From NCBI GenBank assembly GCA_029204225.1, contig CM055105.1:51549680-51613679 (forward strand): a stretch of 64,000 bases of DNA. The letters are read 5' to 3'. Origin of the DNA: Diphasiastrum complanatum (Eukaryota; Streptophyta; Lycopodiopsida; Lycopodiales; Lycopodiaceae). How positions within the stretch are numbered: position 1 is the stretch's first letter; every line of letters begins with the position of its first letter. Below are positions 18,850 to 30,784 of this stretch, piece by piece. The position numbers and the translations under genes are program-made. The notes beneath the pieces were generated by a model that did no database searches, was not told the DNA's origin, and saw only the letters and a program-made list of their open reading frames with translations.

Positions 18850-20570
18850 CTCAAATGTAGTGAGAGCTCCATAAAGGTTGCTCCATCTTTGCTCTTGTGG
18901 CTCTCCTTTGGAATAGTTGAAGCTCTTGGATTTTGCTCCTCCTCTCAACCATATCTTTGCCAATATGATTCTTAGAGGATTCATCATTAAATATTACGAA
19001 CATTGTGGCTCTACCATTGCTCTTTGTGCTAGCAAATTGTACATCCAAATGAATCAACTTAAGAGGGTGAGTGGACTTAGTGATAGTGCTAGAGAAAGAC
19101 AACCTATGTTCTTTAGCCAAAGCACATGCTTCACAAACCATTTCCTCTTTTTCCATGGATATTAGAAGGCCTAGAGCAAGCTCCTCCTTGCACATGACTT
19201 CCATAGACTTGGTGTTGATGTGACCAAGCCTCTTTTGCCACAAATCATTTGTGATCATCTTGTCCTCCTTGGCTACTATCACAAATTGGTTAGGATCTAC
19301 AAAAGCATCAAGCTTAAACAACCTCCCAAACCTTCTTCCTCTTTCTATGATCTTCCCATTCTTCTTGATGTTGCATACATTAGTAGAGAACTCCACAATG
19401 AAACCATGATCTAAAAGTTGGCCAACACTAAGCAAATTCTTAGTGATGGTAGGAATGAAGAGAACACCATCTATCTTAGTCTTCTTGGAGGATTCTAAGC
19501 ATAAGGGAATGGATCCCACACCTTCAACTTTACATTCATGATCATTTGTTGTAAAAATGGACTTTATAGGTCCTACATAAGATGTGAGTTGAGAGAAATA
19601 CCCCCTTTTATCCGACATGTGGGAGCTAGCCCCACTATCTATCCACCAAGGATCTTCACCTTTGACATTTGATGATGAAAAGGTTCACATCATGAGTGAG
19701 TCCTCATGATAGCTCTCTTCCTCTTGTCCAATGTTGGCTTGGCTTTGATCTTGCTTCCTCTTGAAGCATTTCGAGGCATAATGCCCCATCTTGCTACAAT
19801 AGTAGCACTTTATCTTAGATTTGTCCTTCTTGGGCTTGACTTGTGATGATGAAAATGTGGGTTTTCCTTGATCTCCATCCTTTGCTTGCTCCCTTTTGAA
19901 TGCTCCTCCCTTGGTCTTTGCTTTGCCTTTGCTCTTTAAAAATAAGGCTTTGTCATCACCATCATTGATGGAGAGCCTCTCCATCCTTGATTTGATATGA
20001 GCCTTCCTACTCTCCTCGGCCATCAACACACTTTGAAGGTCTTCAATTGTAGGCAAGTTTCCCATGATGGCATAGCTTTGGACAAGGTTAGTAAAATCAC
20101 TACATAAGCCATTCAAAACTATTCGCACAAGCTCACTCTCTTTAATAGGTTCACCAACATAAGTAAGCTCTTTGTTCAATCTTTTACTCTCAAACAAATT
20201 GATGTCCACTCTCACTCCTCCCCTGGAAGCATTGAAGAACTTGGTTCTTGAGGGAAAGTAACCTTGAGGTATTCTTGGACTCATAGATCTCTTGAAGAGT
20301 CTCCCAAGTCTCTTGGGCTGAGGTACATGCTCATACTTCTTTGAGCAAATCATTTGCAACATTCATCTTAATACAATGGAGTGCAAGCTTGCACCTTCTC
20401 TTGTATTTAGTTGCTTCTTGTGGATGGATTGGCTCATCTTCCTCGCCATTCACAATATCCATCAAATCTTGCATGATAAGGATGGATTCCATTCTTAACT
20501 TCCAAATTGAATAATTTGAAGAGTTCCATCTATCACTAGAATCCAAAAGATAGGCACTTATGGATGTCAT
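18850..20570 (-). pseudogene. RE5 gag-protease-integrase remnant
   Basis: Minus-strand gag starts at about 20570 (MTSISAYLLDSSDRW, cf. MASINAYLLDTNERL of RE6). Breaks near 20340 and 20190 shift the frame in mid gag. The CCHC knuckle is intact (CYYCSKMGHYASKC, near 19800). A stop replaces coding sequence around 19683. The protease site at 19620-19660 reads IDSGASSHMSDK and is intact. The integrase finger has Gln for the first His (LWQKRLGH) but both Cys (CEACA), and the first catalytic Asp survives (IHLDVQ). After FNDES the sequence jumps to an Arg/Glu-rich linker and ends. RE6 is the closest full-length relative in the window. Confidence 0.88.
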
Positions 20571-21306
20571 CTTCAATGATAAGGATATAGATTCAAAGAA
20601 ACAAGATAGATTGTACAAGATATGATCACTACTAGCTATCCCACTCTCTTTGGGACTTGAGATGAATCACTCTCTAATTTCTCAACAAGATCTAAGGTGA
20701 TCTTGAGCTTGATCTATCTTCAAGATCCAAACTAGATCCAAATTTACTATAGATTTGATCAAACTAGTCTCCTCCTTGATGTCGACTTCACAAGAAGGGT
20801 GAATCCACCTATACTGAACCAAAAGCACTTTATAACACACAAATGTCTTACAAATAAAGCCTCTTAAGTTCAGGTTGAATTACATTGACATATTCAATCA
20901 CAAACCTATCCAAAACTGAGTAGAATAGAAACACAAACATTTCTAGATGAAAAACTCATCAAAACACTTGATCTGAACCTAAGAATGACCTAATTAAGCT
21001 GATCCAAACTTCTAAAGAGTAGTGGCATTCAAATCCTTATGAAAATCTCTACTAGGAGACATGTACTCCAAGATTCAGCTCATAAGAACTTTCTAATTTG
21101 GTTTGGTTGAATGGAAATGGGTCAATCTCAGTTCCTGCAGCTATAACTCAGCAAAACAAGGTCCCTTTGATCTATTATCACTCAAATGAAACCAAATTTA
21201 AAGGTACAATCACTAGATTAGCAACTAGTAGCAAGAGCAAAGCTAATACTACTCAAATCTAGGATCAAAGCTTGAGAAAATCAAATTTAAAGCTCACTTT
21301 TGATTA
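20571..21306 (-). other. RE5 leader
   Basis: Non-coding stretch between gag and primer site in element orientation. No convincing ORF or structured element noticed. Confidence 0.7.
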
Positions 21307-21319
21307 GGCTCTGATACCA
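21307..21319 (-). other. RE5 primer binding site
   Basis: Plus strand GGCTCTGATACCA, i.e. TGGTATCAGAGCC on the element strand, adjoining the LTR at 21320. Confidence 0.93.
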
Positions 21320-21713
21320 TGACAAAATTTTACAGCAAATTCAATCCCAATCAATCCTAAAAGTGATGGAGGATGCACAAATAAAAGATCCAGATCCAAA
21401 CTATGAGCTAGAATCAAGACTAATTATTAAAACTAGCAAACTTGGCATTTAACTCCGCATTAGGCACATAGATTTGATCAACTGAACCAAAGTACAACAA
21501 GCTTCTCAGACCTATAAACAAGTTTGGCACCTTCCAATCCAAGCAATTAATGCATAAAAACACTCACATCCAATAGCTAGAACTCGCCACTAAAAGACAA
21601 TGATGATAGAAGTGGAAAAACTCGATTTTTCATGATTTTGGATGGAAATCCCATCATACATTTATACTTTTCAAGCTCAGATCTGAGCATATTAGGGCAC
21701 CTCTGAACTATCA
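21320..21713 (-). repeat. RE5 5' LTR, inner part
   Basis: 394 bp of the LTR up to the RE6 insertion point. It continues at 27855 after RE6. It carries an 11-bp local duplication (CAATCCCAATCAATCC, about 21342-21358) not present in the other LTR. Confidence 0.9.
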
Positions 21714-22395
21714 TGTTGAAAATTCACAATTCTAGCTTGACTAGTTTTGGTCATATGACTTGTAAATAGTTAGATGGTCATGATGTGGCTTGTCACGCGT
21801 GCCAAATAGAATAGGATTCCATTCATAAGGATGTTCTCAAGTAGACCTAAGTGTTAGAACCTTTGGAATGAGTCCAAATTATGCTTAGATACAAGGGAGA
21901 AAAAATAGGAGCTATTTTTGGTAATTTTTGCATTGTTGAGGGATCTCCAAGATTCCATCCCTAACTTGGTAGGGATGAAAGATCCACCAAAATTAGAATT
22001 AGGGATAGGTTTAGGGCTACTCATACCTGCCCAAAACTGTGATGGATCATGTATATATAGGTGATGATATCTCACCAAAATCAATCAAGCAATTTCATGT
22101 TTTTTCTCTCATAATGGTGCAATTGCTCTCTATGTTCATAATTGTTTGAGTACTTGTGATTACTAATGATTATAGGATTGAATGTAGGTCTGGTGTACAG
22201 TACTCAGACTGTGGGAGGCCGTACTTTCACAAGTGTGAAGCCTTCTTCAAGGATTTGGGCCATTTAGTGAGGTTCAAGCATAGATTTTTGATGGATTTTG
22301 ATGGTTCAACTTGTGCTAATCTTATGAAATCATAATCTATTGTTTCCCTCATCATTTCAAGTGTTTTAGGATCCTTATTTGCTGTAATTTTTACA
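21714..22395 (+). repeat. RE6 5' LTR
   Basis: TGTTGAAAATTCAC...TAATTTTTACA, with a TATA-like GTATATATAG at 22051-22060. The palindrome near 22228-22241 is mutated here (TTCACAAGTGTGAA) but perfect in the 3' LTR. Confidence 0.95.
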
Positions 22396-22408
22396 TGGTA
22401 TCAGAGCC
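22396..22408 (+). other. RE6 primer binding site
   Basis: TGGTATCAGAGCC directly after the LTR. Confidence 0.95.
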
Positions 22409-23202
22409 TAAAGGCTGAAATGTGCTAAATCCTTTGTTTTCATTCAATTTGATCACAATTTTTGATCTAAATCTTGTGTAGGATCTTAGCATCTAGTATT
22501 GATTCTAGAACTCAAAGCGAGTCAAATACATTGGAGATTGGTGTTGTGTGACTTCATTTGCAGGTGTTTAAGTGTCTAAAACCAGAGGCAAAGTTGAGTT
22601 CAATTCACATTACCAAGATAGCAAGTTTTGCTTGCTCCAAGCATTGATTTCTAAGCGAGTTTTGGAGATGATTTCATAGAGGAGGCTTTCTAGCATTCAA
22701 GTAGAGGGAAGATCAGAGTTTTGGGGACTCTTCAAGGCTGTTCTAAGGTGTAGTAGACACCTCCTAAAGTGATTTAGGTTCAGTCCAACCATTGCTTGAC
22801 TTATGCACCAAATTAGATCAAATTTTCATCAATTTTGATCATTTTTTGCTTGTGATTGGATAGTCGATTGTGTTGCATCCTCATTAAGTTCCATTTAGAT
22901 CTTTTACAAGTGATTTTGGAAGTATATTAGGTTGCTGAAATTCACTCTTGATCAGATCATTTGGAAGCTTTAATGTTCTTTATAGAAAGAGGGGCAATTC
23001 TACTAGTATTGTCTACTTCAATCAACAAAGTGCATTGTTTCTAGTATTCTATGATTTGATTTTGTTAGAGATCATTCTTAGATCTTTATAGGAAGTCTAT
23101 TACTGATCTTTTCAGGTCCCTAAGAACTGGAATAAGGTAGACCTTCAATCAAATCAATAGAAGTAACCTTCATTTGTGTCAAGTCCTTGATTAGGAGACT
23201 AG
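22409..23202 (+). other. RE6 leader
   Basis: About 0.8 kb, no coding potential seen. Confidence 0.75.
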
Positions 23203-26200
23203 ATGGCATCTATAAATGCATATCTTTTGGATACTAATGAAAGGCTCAACAAAACTAACTATTCCATATGGAAAGTTAGAATGGAATCGATCATGATCAT
23301 GCAAGATCTGATGGAAATTGTAAATGGTAAGGAGGGTGAACCTATTCATCCTCAAGAAAAAGCCAAATACATCAAGAGGTGCAATGTTGCACTACATTGC
23401 ATAAAAATGAATGTTGCAAATGAACTCTTAAGAGAGGTAGGAGATTGCACTTCAGCTCAAGATGCTTGGGAGACTTTGCAAAAGTTCTATGAATCCAAGA
23501 ACCAAACTAGAATTTTAGCTTTGAAGAATCAAATCTATAGAAGCTATCAAAAGAAAGGAGAGAGTGCACATACTTTTGTCCTAAGAGTGAAGGAATTCAA
23601 CAAAGAGCTAGCCTTTATAGGTGACCCTATCAAGGATGAAGAGCTTGTTTAACTCATATTGAATGGACTAAGTTTTGAATTTGACAATTTGGTTCAGGGA
23701 TATGCAATTTTGGGTAAGCTACCCATACTTGAAGAACTCCAAGGCACACTCATGGCCGAGGAATCAAGAAGGAGCCAAATGCAAGAGAGGATGGATACGC
23801 TTTCCATCCAAGGTGGAGATGACCAAGCTCTCTTCACCAAAGGCAAAGGATCAATATTCAAGAAGTCTACAAAGCCTGAGGATCAAGAAGGACCCTCAAA
23901 GGCATCTCCATCAACCACCAAAGTCAAGAAGAACAAATCAAAGGTGAAGTGCTACTATTGTAGCAAGATGGGGCATTATGCCTCGGAATGCTTCAAGAGG
24001 AAGCAAGATCAAAGCCAAGCCAACATGAGCAAAGAGGAGGAGGACGAGAGTTCACATGAGGACTCTCTCATGATGTCCATATTTTCTTCAACAAGCTTCA
24101 AAGGAGAAGATCCTTGGTGGATTGACTCAGGTGCTAGTTCACACATGACTAGTAAAAGGGAGTTTTTCTCTTCTCTCTTATCTTATGATGGACCTATAAA
24201 GTCTATCTATACAGCAAATGATGAAGCTTGTAAGATTGAAGGAGCTGGTAGCATTCCCCTTTGCTTAGGATCTTCCAAAAAGATCAACATAGAAGGTGTT
24301 TTGTACATTCCTACAATAACAAAGAATCTACTAAGTGTTGGCCAAATGGTAGACAATGGTTTCAATGTTGACTTTGCTTCAAATGAATGTTTCATCAAGA
24401 AGAAGAGTAAGATAGTGGCTAAGGGCACTAGACTTGGCAAACTTTATAAGTTGGATGCATTTGTGGATACTAATGTTGTCATGTTGGCCGAGAAGAGCAA
24501 GATATCTACCTTTACTTTATGGCACAAAAGACTTGGACATGTCAACTCGGGTTCCATGGAGGCTATGATCAAGGAGGAGTATGATTTAGGCCTACCAAGG
24601 TCTATTGGAAAGGAAGACAAGGTTTGTGAAGCTTGTGCCTTATCCAAGGCACATAAGAAGGTGTTTCCTAACTCCATCACAAAGTCATCTCATCCTCTTG
24701 AACTCATACACTCGGATGTGCACATTGCTAGCACCAAATCTAATGGAGGTTCATCCATGTTTTTAACTTTCATTGATGACTACTCAAGATATTGTTGGGT
24801 GTTCTTACTTTCCTTCAAGTCTCAAGTATTTGATACTTTTGTAAAGTTCAAGTTGTTTGTGGAGAAGCATCATAATCATAGCATCAAGATTCTTAGAAGT
24901 GACAATGGTGGAGAATTCATCTCCAATGAGTTCAAGGCCTTTTGTGAGGAGGAAGGGATCAAGAAAGAGACTTCTTGTCCTTACACTCCTCAACAAAATG
25001 GAGTTGCTGAAAGAAGGAATAGAACATTATGTGAATGTTCTAAGGCTTTAAGATTAGATGCTTGTTTGTCCAAATCCTTTTTGGGTGAGTCTCTTGTATG
25101 TGCAAACTACTTGATGAATAGGGTGTCTTGCAAAGCAATTGAAGGCAAAACTCCTTATGAGATGTTGTATGGAAAGAAACCCAATCTTAATCACTTGAAA
25201 GTTTTTGGGTGTATATGTTATGTGCATGTGCCATTAGAAACAAGAACCAAGGAGGATCCATCTTCCACAAGAGGGATCATGCTTGGATATGCAAGCTCAA
25301 GCAAGGGCTACAAAGTCTATCTTCCATCCTTGAACAAATTTGTTGTTTCAAGGGATGTCATCTTTGATGAACATCATATGCATATGCTTGAAGAAGGCTC
25401 AAGTGCTCCAACAATCAAGAAGAAGATGGCCGAGGAGCAAGATCTTGGTTTTGAGGAGGAGCTCATGGAGGAGCAAGCACCAAACCCACCTATCACACCA
25501 AGGAGATCTTCAAGGGCAAAAGTGGAGCCATCAAGGCTCACATATCAAGGCAAAGGACAGCAAGTTGAGGGTATATCATCCACTTCTTATGCTTTATCTA
25601 GTTTTGAAGAACCGTCTAATGTTGAAGATGCATTGAACTCCAAAGAATGGTATAAAGCTATGTTGGATGAGTATGATGCCTTGATTGAGAATGAAACTTG
25701 GTTGCTTGTTGAGAGACCTCAAAGGAATGTAATAGGATGCAAGTGGGTCTTCAAGCTTAAGTTGAATGCAAATGGGAGTGTTAACAAACATAAAGCAAGA
25801 TTAGTTGCAAAAGGTTATGCTCAAGAGAGAGGGATAGACTATGAGGAAACTTTTGCACCCGTGGCCAAGATGGTCACAATAAGACTAATCATTGCACTTG
25901 CATCACATTTTGGATGGATTCTATGTCAAATGGATGTCTCTAATGCTTTCTTGAATGGTTTTTTGGAAGAGGATATCTATATGGAGCAGCCACAAGGGTT
26001 CATCAAGCATGGAATGGAGAACAAAGTATGCCATCTCCAAAGAAGCATCTATGGCTTGAAGCAAGCCTCGAGATCTTGGAATTCAAGACTACATTGCTAT
26101 CTTATTTCACTTTCTTTTGTTCAAAGTGAATATGATCCCACTCTTTACATTAAGTTTGATGATGTTGGTATTGTACTTTTACTCATTTATGTAGATGACA

Positions 26201-27153
26201 TCATCATTAGTGGAAATAGTGTTGATGGTATTGAAAAAATCAAGATAGATCTATCCTTAGAGTTCAAGATGGTAGATCTAGGGTGTCTTCACTTCATCTT
26301 AGGCATAGAAGTACTTATAGGGTCTGATTTTATCTTTATAAGTCAAGTAAACTATGCTCAAAGTCTTTTGAAGAAGTTTAAGATGGAAGTATGCAAAAGT
26401 GTTGACACACCAATGGAGCAAGATGTAAAAGTGCCAAATGAAGATGATGAAAGATCCTTCATGGACATCACTTTGTTTAGGCAACTTATAGGTTCCTTAA
26501 TGTGGATCACTATAACTAGACCAGATCTTAGCTTTAGTGTATGTAGGTTGAGCCAATCCATGCAAAAGCCATTGAATATTCATTAGAAAAAGGCTAAGAG
26601 GATTCTAAGATACATCTCGGGTACATTGGATTTTGGGATTCTATATAGAGGAGATGTGATTAACCTTCATGCATTTAGTGATTCAGATTTTGCAGGGGAC
26701 AAGAGGGATAGGAAATCAACAAGTTCCTATTCAACTTTCATAGGAGAAGGTGTGGTTTCATGGCTTTCAAAAAAGCAAGAAACTATATCTCTATCTTCAA
26801 CCGAGGCCGAGTACAAAGCTTTGAAAACCACTACAAAGGAGGTACTTTGGATCAAGAGATTATTGGTGGAACTAAAGATCATGGATTCAGAAGAGGCACC
26901 AATCATCTACAATGACAATATATCAGCCCAACACCTTGCATCTAACCCAATATTCCATGCAAGATCTAAGCACATTGAGATATGCCATCACTTTGTGAGA
27001 GAAATGGTGCAAGCCAAGGAGATTGCTTTGGAGCATGTTCCAAGCAATGAATGTGTAGCTGATCTACTTACTAAACCACTTCAAAAGACACCTTTTATGA
27101 AGTTCAGATCATCAATTGGAGTGATTAGTAAAGCAATGATTGAACCAAGCTAG
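23203..27153 (+). pseudogene. RE6 Gag-Pol, one frame with two in-frame stops
   Basis: One reading frame of 1316 codons (RE1 has 1317) interrupted only by TAA at 23650-23652 and TAG at 26584-26586. No indel shifts the frame. The first stop replaces Gln in a conserved gag stretch (ELVQ...LNGL); the second replaces Trp (HWK in RE1). Both are C-to-T type transitions, on the coding or opposite strand, as expected from decay of methylated cytosines. Gag ends in an intact CCHC knuckle (CYYCSKMGHYASEC). Protease DSGASSHM, integrase finger HKRLGH and CEAC, triad HSDVH / RSDNGGE / GVAERRN, RT YVDDIIISG, and RNase H SDSDFAGD, STEAEYKAL and YNDN all look intact. Confidence 0.95.
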
Positions 27154-27156
27154 ATA

Positions 27157-27167
27157 GTGAGGAGGAG
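27157..27167 (+). other. RE6 polypurine tract
   Basis: GTGAGGAGGAG immediately before the 3' LTR. Confidence 0.85.
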
Positions 27168-27849
27168 TGTTAAAAATTCACAATTCTAGCTTGACTAGTT
27201 TTGGTCATATGACTTGTAAATAGTTAGATGGTCATGATGTGGCTTGTCACACGTGCCAAATAGCATAGGATTCCATTCATAAGGATGTTCTCAAGTAGAC
27301 CTAAGTGTTAGAACCTTTGGAATGAGTCCAAATTATGCTTAGATACAAGGGAGAAAAAATAGGAGCTGTTTTTAGTAATTTTTGCATTGTTGAGGGATCT
27401 CCAAGATTCCAACCCTAACTTGGTAGGGATGAAAGATCCACCAAAATTAGAATTAGGGATAGGTTTAGGGCTACTCATACCTGCCCAAAACCGTGATGGA
27501 TCATGTATATATAGGTGATGATATCTCACCAAAATCAATCAAGCAATTTCATGTTTTTTCTCTCATAATGGTGCAATTGCTCTCTATGTTCATAATTGTT
27601 TGAGTACTTGTGATTACTAATGATTATAGGATTGAATGTAGGTCTGGTGTATAGTACTCAGACTATGGGAGGCCGTACTTTCACACGTGTGAAGCCTTCT
27701 TCAAGGATTTGGGCCATTTAGTGAGGTTCCAGCATAGATTTTTGATGGATTTTGATGGTTCAACTTGTGCTAATCTTATGAAATCATAATCTATTGTTTC
27801 CCTCATCATTTCAAGTGTTTTAGGATCCTTATTTGCTGTAATTTTTACA
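27168..27849 (+). repeat. RE6 3' LTR
   Basis: 682 bp; carries the perfect palindrome TTCACACGTGTGAA at 27680-27693. Followed by TSD TATCA. Confidence 0.95.
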
Positions 27850-27854
27850 TATCA

Positions 27855-28153
27855 TACCCTAACCATAACATCTAACCTAATAGGTCATTGGATCCACCCT
27901 AACTTGGGGTCAAGATCTTGAGATCCCAAAACAATGAAAAACATGCTATTTTTAGCTCCTATATTCTCTCTAGCTTATCAAAGCACTATTTGGACTCACT
28001 CCAAAGGTTCCACTCCTATGCTAGGTTAGGAATGAGACTTACAAAGAGTATACAATGCTATTTGACACGTGTGACAAGCCACAACATGACCATAATACAA
28101 TTTACAAGCCATATGACGAAAATAAGTCAAGCTAGAATTGTGAAATTTTAACA
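27855..28153 (-). repeat. RE5 5' LTR, outer part
   Basis: Continuation of 21320-21713 after RE6, ending in TTTTAACA next to ATAAG. Confidence 0.92.
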
Positions 28154-28222
28154 ATAAGGTATAACACAATTAGGGTATATGATGTGGATAGAAAATTTAA
28201 AAGATGCAATTGGTTTTTATAT
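28154..28222. repeat. Satellite fragment (alpha)
   Basis: ATAAGGTATAACACAATTAGGG... continues the alpha unit cut at 18016; it is cut again by the LTR at 28223. Confidence 0.9.
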
Positions 28223-29054
28223 TGTGCAAAAGGTACAAAAAGGACCAAGAGTGGATCCTAATCTGATCCTCAAGAGGGATTGGTTGTCAGATTACTTGAT
28301 CTATCAATCTACTTCAGATTAATATCAATCTAGATCAATTCTAGACACAAAATTCTAACAAGAACAATCATTAATTGAAGGTAAGTGTACTTTCTGGTTT
28401 CACACGTGTGAAACATTGTCTGAGTATGGACTCCAACCTGAAAATCAAGTACACATTGATAGAACCTCAAAACAATCAAAACAAGTGTAGACAAATGGAG
28501 AGAATCACTCAAAATTGCTTCCAAAACCAAGATTGGTGTCTCACACTGATTATGGCCAAATGTGGCTCTATACACATAATAAGTGGGAGCTCGTGGTACT
28601 GATCATCCCTTTGATCCCACATGTGTGAAGGTGCTTTGTCATATGACGATTCATCATGCAAAACTGACACTTGGACAAAACCTTCTATTTTGAGCACTTT
28701 TGGTCCATTTTCCTTCTATATGGAGATCTACTTGAAAATCTTCTAGAAGTCAAAATTCGTCTACTTCAGCTTATTCCACACATGTGAGCTGTCCTCTACA
28801 CATGGGATGTGACACCTAACCAAAGGATGTGGCTCATGCAAGCAATAGATTGATGTCATGTGTCATATGTCTAGAAAACTAGTTTTTGGCCTTTTTAGCC
28901 ACTAGAACTTGAATTAAATCATATGTACAATCTATATTATTATGGTACATGCCAAGTACACTATTTTCACACGTGGGAACAGGCTCCACACATGTGTGTT
29001 TATCTATATACAAGATTTTTGGCCTCTACCAAGCTTATTTTTGCATTTTTCACA
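28223..29054 (-). mobile_element. Probable solo LTR with TATAT duplication
   Basis: 832 bp with TG...CA ends (TGTGCAAAAGG...TTTTTCACA) and TATAT on both sides (28218-28222 and 29055-29059), splitting an alpha satellite unit whose two halves join perfectly. No ORF of interest, primer site or second LTR. It carries TTCACACGTGTGAA at 28399-28412 and two related words near 28969 and 28986. Orientation is inferred as minus from the TGTGAAAAATGC end and is uncertain. Confidence 0.75.
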
Positions 29055-29696
29055 TATATTTTGAGATTATACGGTTTTTTTTATATCATATTTGTGAGCA
29101 AGAATAGTTTTTAACAAAAAAATCTTTTAACAATTTTGAAATTCTTTGCAATGCACATCATTTATTGATGCATTGTAACCTAAATTGTTATGCAAGATTT
29201 ATAAATATAATTTTCTTTGTGACCGATGTTCGAGGATGGAAAAAGATCTACAATAAAATTATAATGTTAGTGAGTAAACGTCCTCTACTAACTATTGGAT
29301 CTACTTATTTTTTTAGTAAATCTCTATTGATTATTATCTTTTTAATACTAGATATATTTCTCAAACAAGTTAGACATATTCATGTCATGCTATATTTTCT
29401 TTGTGAGCAATGTTCGAGGATGGAAAAAAGTCCACAATAAAATTATAATGTTAGTGAGTAAACGTTCTCTACTTATTTTTTCGTAAATCTCTATTGATTA
29501 CTATCTTTTGAATAGTAGATATATTTCTCAAACAAGTTTGACCTATCCATGTCATGCTATATTCTACAATTGAACTTGTAGCTGAGATAGTCTACTCCAT
29601 TCCATGACTTACATTATCAGCAAGCTAACATAAACATTCTAATAGGTAAATAAAAAACATCGTCATTTGGAAAAGAATTGAATAAATTCCAATTTG
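29055..29696. repeat. Satellite array, block 3 (alpha)
   Basis: Rest of the alpha unit, with an internal tandem duplication: the stretch around the FCGAGGATGGAAAA-type word at about 29228 recurs near 29410 after a jump in the CATGTCATGCTATATT region. It stops in CCAATTTG and is replaced by LTR sequence. Confidence 0.85.
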
Positions 29697-30059
29697 CAAC
29701 CCACTCTTAATGTAGGTTAGGTCAAGTCAAGAGAGTGGTCATGTCTGGTCATCCCTATTTTATAGGACCTACACATAAGTTTAAAGTGAAAATTTGACCA
29801 ACTAGCTATCTACCAAGCATACCTCTAGGATCTAAGCTAGGGTTTTATTTTAGGGCAAGGAGAGTGAGTTAACTTCCTTATTACATGTTGGAAATCCACC
29901 TAACTTCAAGTAAGAAGTCAAATTTTTTATGTATTCTCTCTCTCCATAGCGAGAAGATAGAATACTTTTGGGAGACATTGGTGACTTGAGTTTCCAATTA
30001 TACACAATATTTACTAAGTTCTACATGGCTAGATTTGTCAAAATAGGCTATTTTTCACA
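29697..30059. repeat. RE2/RE0-type LTR with an inverted inner segment
   Basis: 29697-29995 matches LTR positions about 100-400 in plus orientation. 29996-30059 matches the first 64 bases of the same LTR family in minus orientation (TGTGAAAAATAGCC... on the minus strand). The rest of the LTR is missing. An inversion within one LTR or two adjacent partial copies would explain it. Confidence 0.75.
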
Positions 30060-30784
30060 CTCCTCCTCATATCTAGCCTTGGAAACAATAATGTATCCAT
30101 ACAATTCTTAGACCTGATCTTAACATCAGAAATGAATCATATTCAAATTTAGAAGATGACTGATGCACCCCTAAAGATGATGACATGATCTATCACCATA
30201 TACAAGATAGAGCTTCTTTGATCTTGATCTCCTCCAAGATGAATTGAAGAGTCTTGATTCTTCCTTGCACCTTTGCACTTGAAACTTGCTCCTCCTTGAT
30301 CTTGATGCTTCTCTTTGAAGGAAATCCGATGTCTCCATGTCTTGTGAAAATCACATTGATCCAGATCACAAAGCATGTACTTGCTACTATTTCCAAGATT
30401 TATCATGCTAAAATGACTAGTCCACAAACCATCAAAAGTAAGCATGATTTTCCTAATCTTATAATTACAAGTGATCGTGAACTTCATGAGGCTACATACT
30501 TGCTTATGGATATAAGTGTCCTTCAAGGATGTTTCACTAATTCTCATAAGAAGCTTACAATTTGCCTCTCCAAAGGAAAAAACACATTTTTCAAAACGAT
30601 GAGTGATTAACTCACTCTTGCTCTTCCAAAATCTGAGAGCACTCATTTGATCAAATAACCAATTTACTCTTAATTGGTTCATAACAATTTTCAGATCACT
30701 AAGACATAAAAACTTGTTCTCAAATGAGTCATTACACATCTTACCTTCAACTTCCTTCTTGATGAAGCCCTCAAGTTGTCTCAT
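30060..30784 (-). pseudogene. RE8: 3' part of an RE0-like element with an unrecognised ORF
   Basis: CTCCTCCTCAT at 30060 is the complement of a polypurine tract next to the LTR. From 30107 the sequence is a close relative of 1-44 plus 6476 onward, without RE1. A minus-strand frame of 211 codons (30149-30784) has no domain I recognise. Its C-terminal ~110 codons (around KIRKIMLTFDGLWTSH) match the RE0 copy, while the N-terminal half (MRQLEGFIKKEVEGKM...) has no counterpart in RE0. The conserved part may be non-coding 3' sequence that happens to stay open. Confidence 0.55.

Larger units (their letters stand above)
21714..27849 (+). mobile_element. RE6: full-length copia element with two nonsense codons
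   Basis: 682-bp LTRs at 21714-22395 and 27168-27849, which differ at about 11 sites by eye. The TSD is TATCA (21709-21713 and 27850-27854), and the undisturbed site is visible in the other RE5 LTR. Primer site, leader, a full gag-pol frame and polypurine tract are in place. Next to RE1 it is the best-preserved element here. Confidence 0.96.
18017..28153 (-). mobile_element. RE5: minus-strand non-autonomous copia element, split by RE6
   Basis: Left (3') LTR 18017-18706; right (5') LTR 21320-21713 plus 27855-28153. Flanks are GTAAG (18012-18016) and ATAAG (28154-28158), a TSD with one change, inside an alpha satellite unit that continues across. The internal part is only about 2.6 kb and ends in the first third of integrase, so RT and RNase H are absent. 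Confidence 0.9.

Noticed and set aside
28923-29440. Two short plus-strand frames near the solo LTR
   Set aside because: One spans the LTR/satellite border, the other lies within the satellite; no domain.
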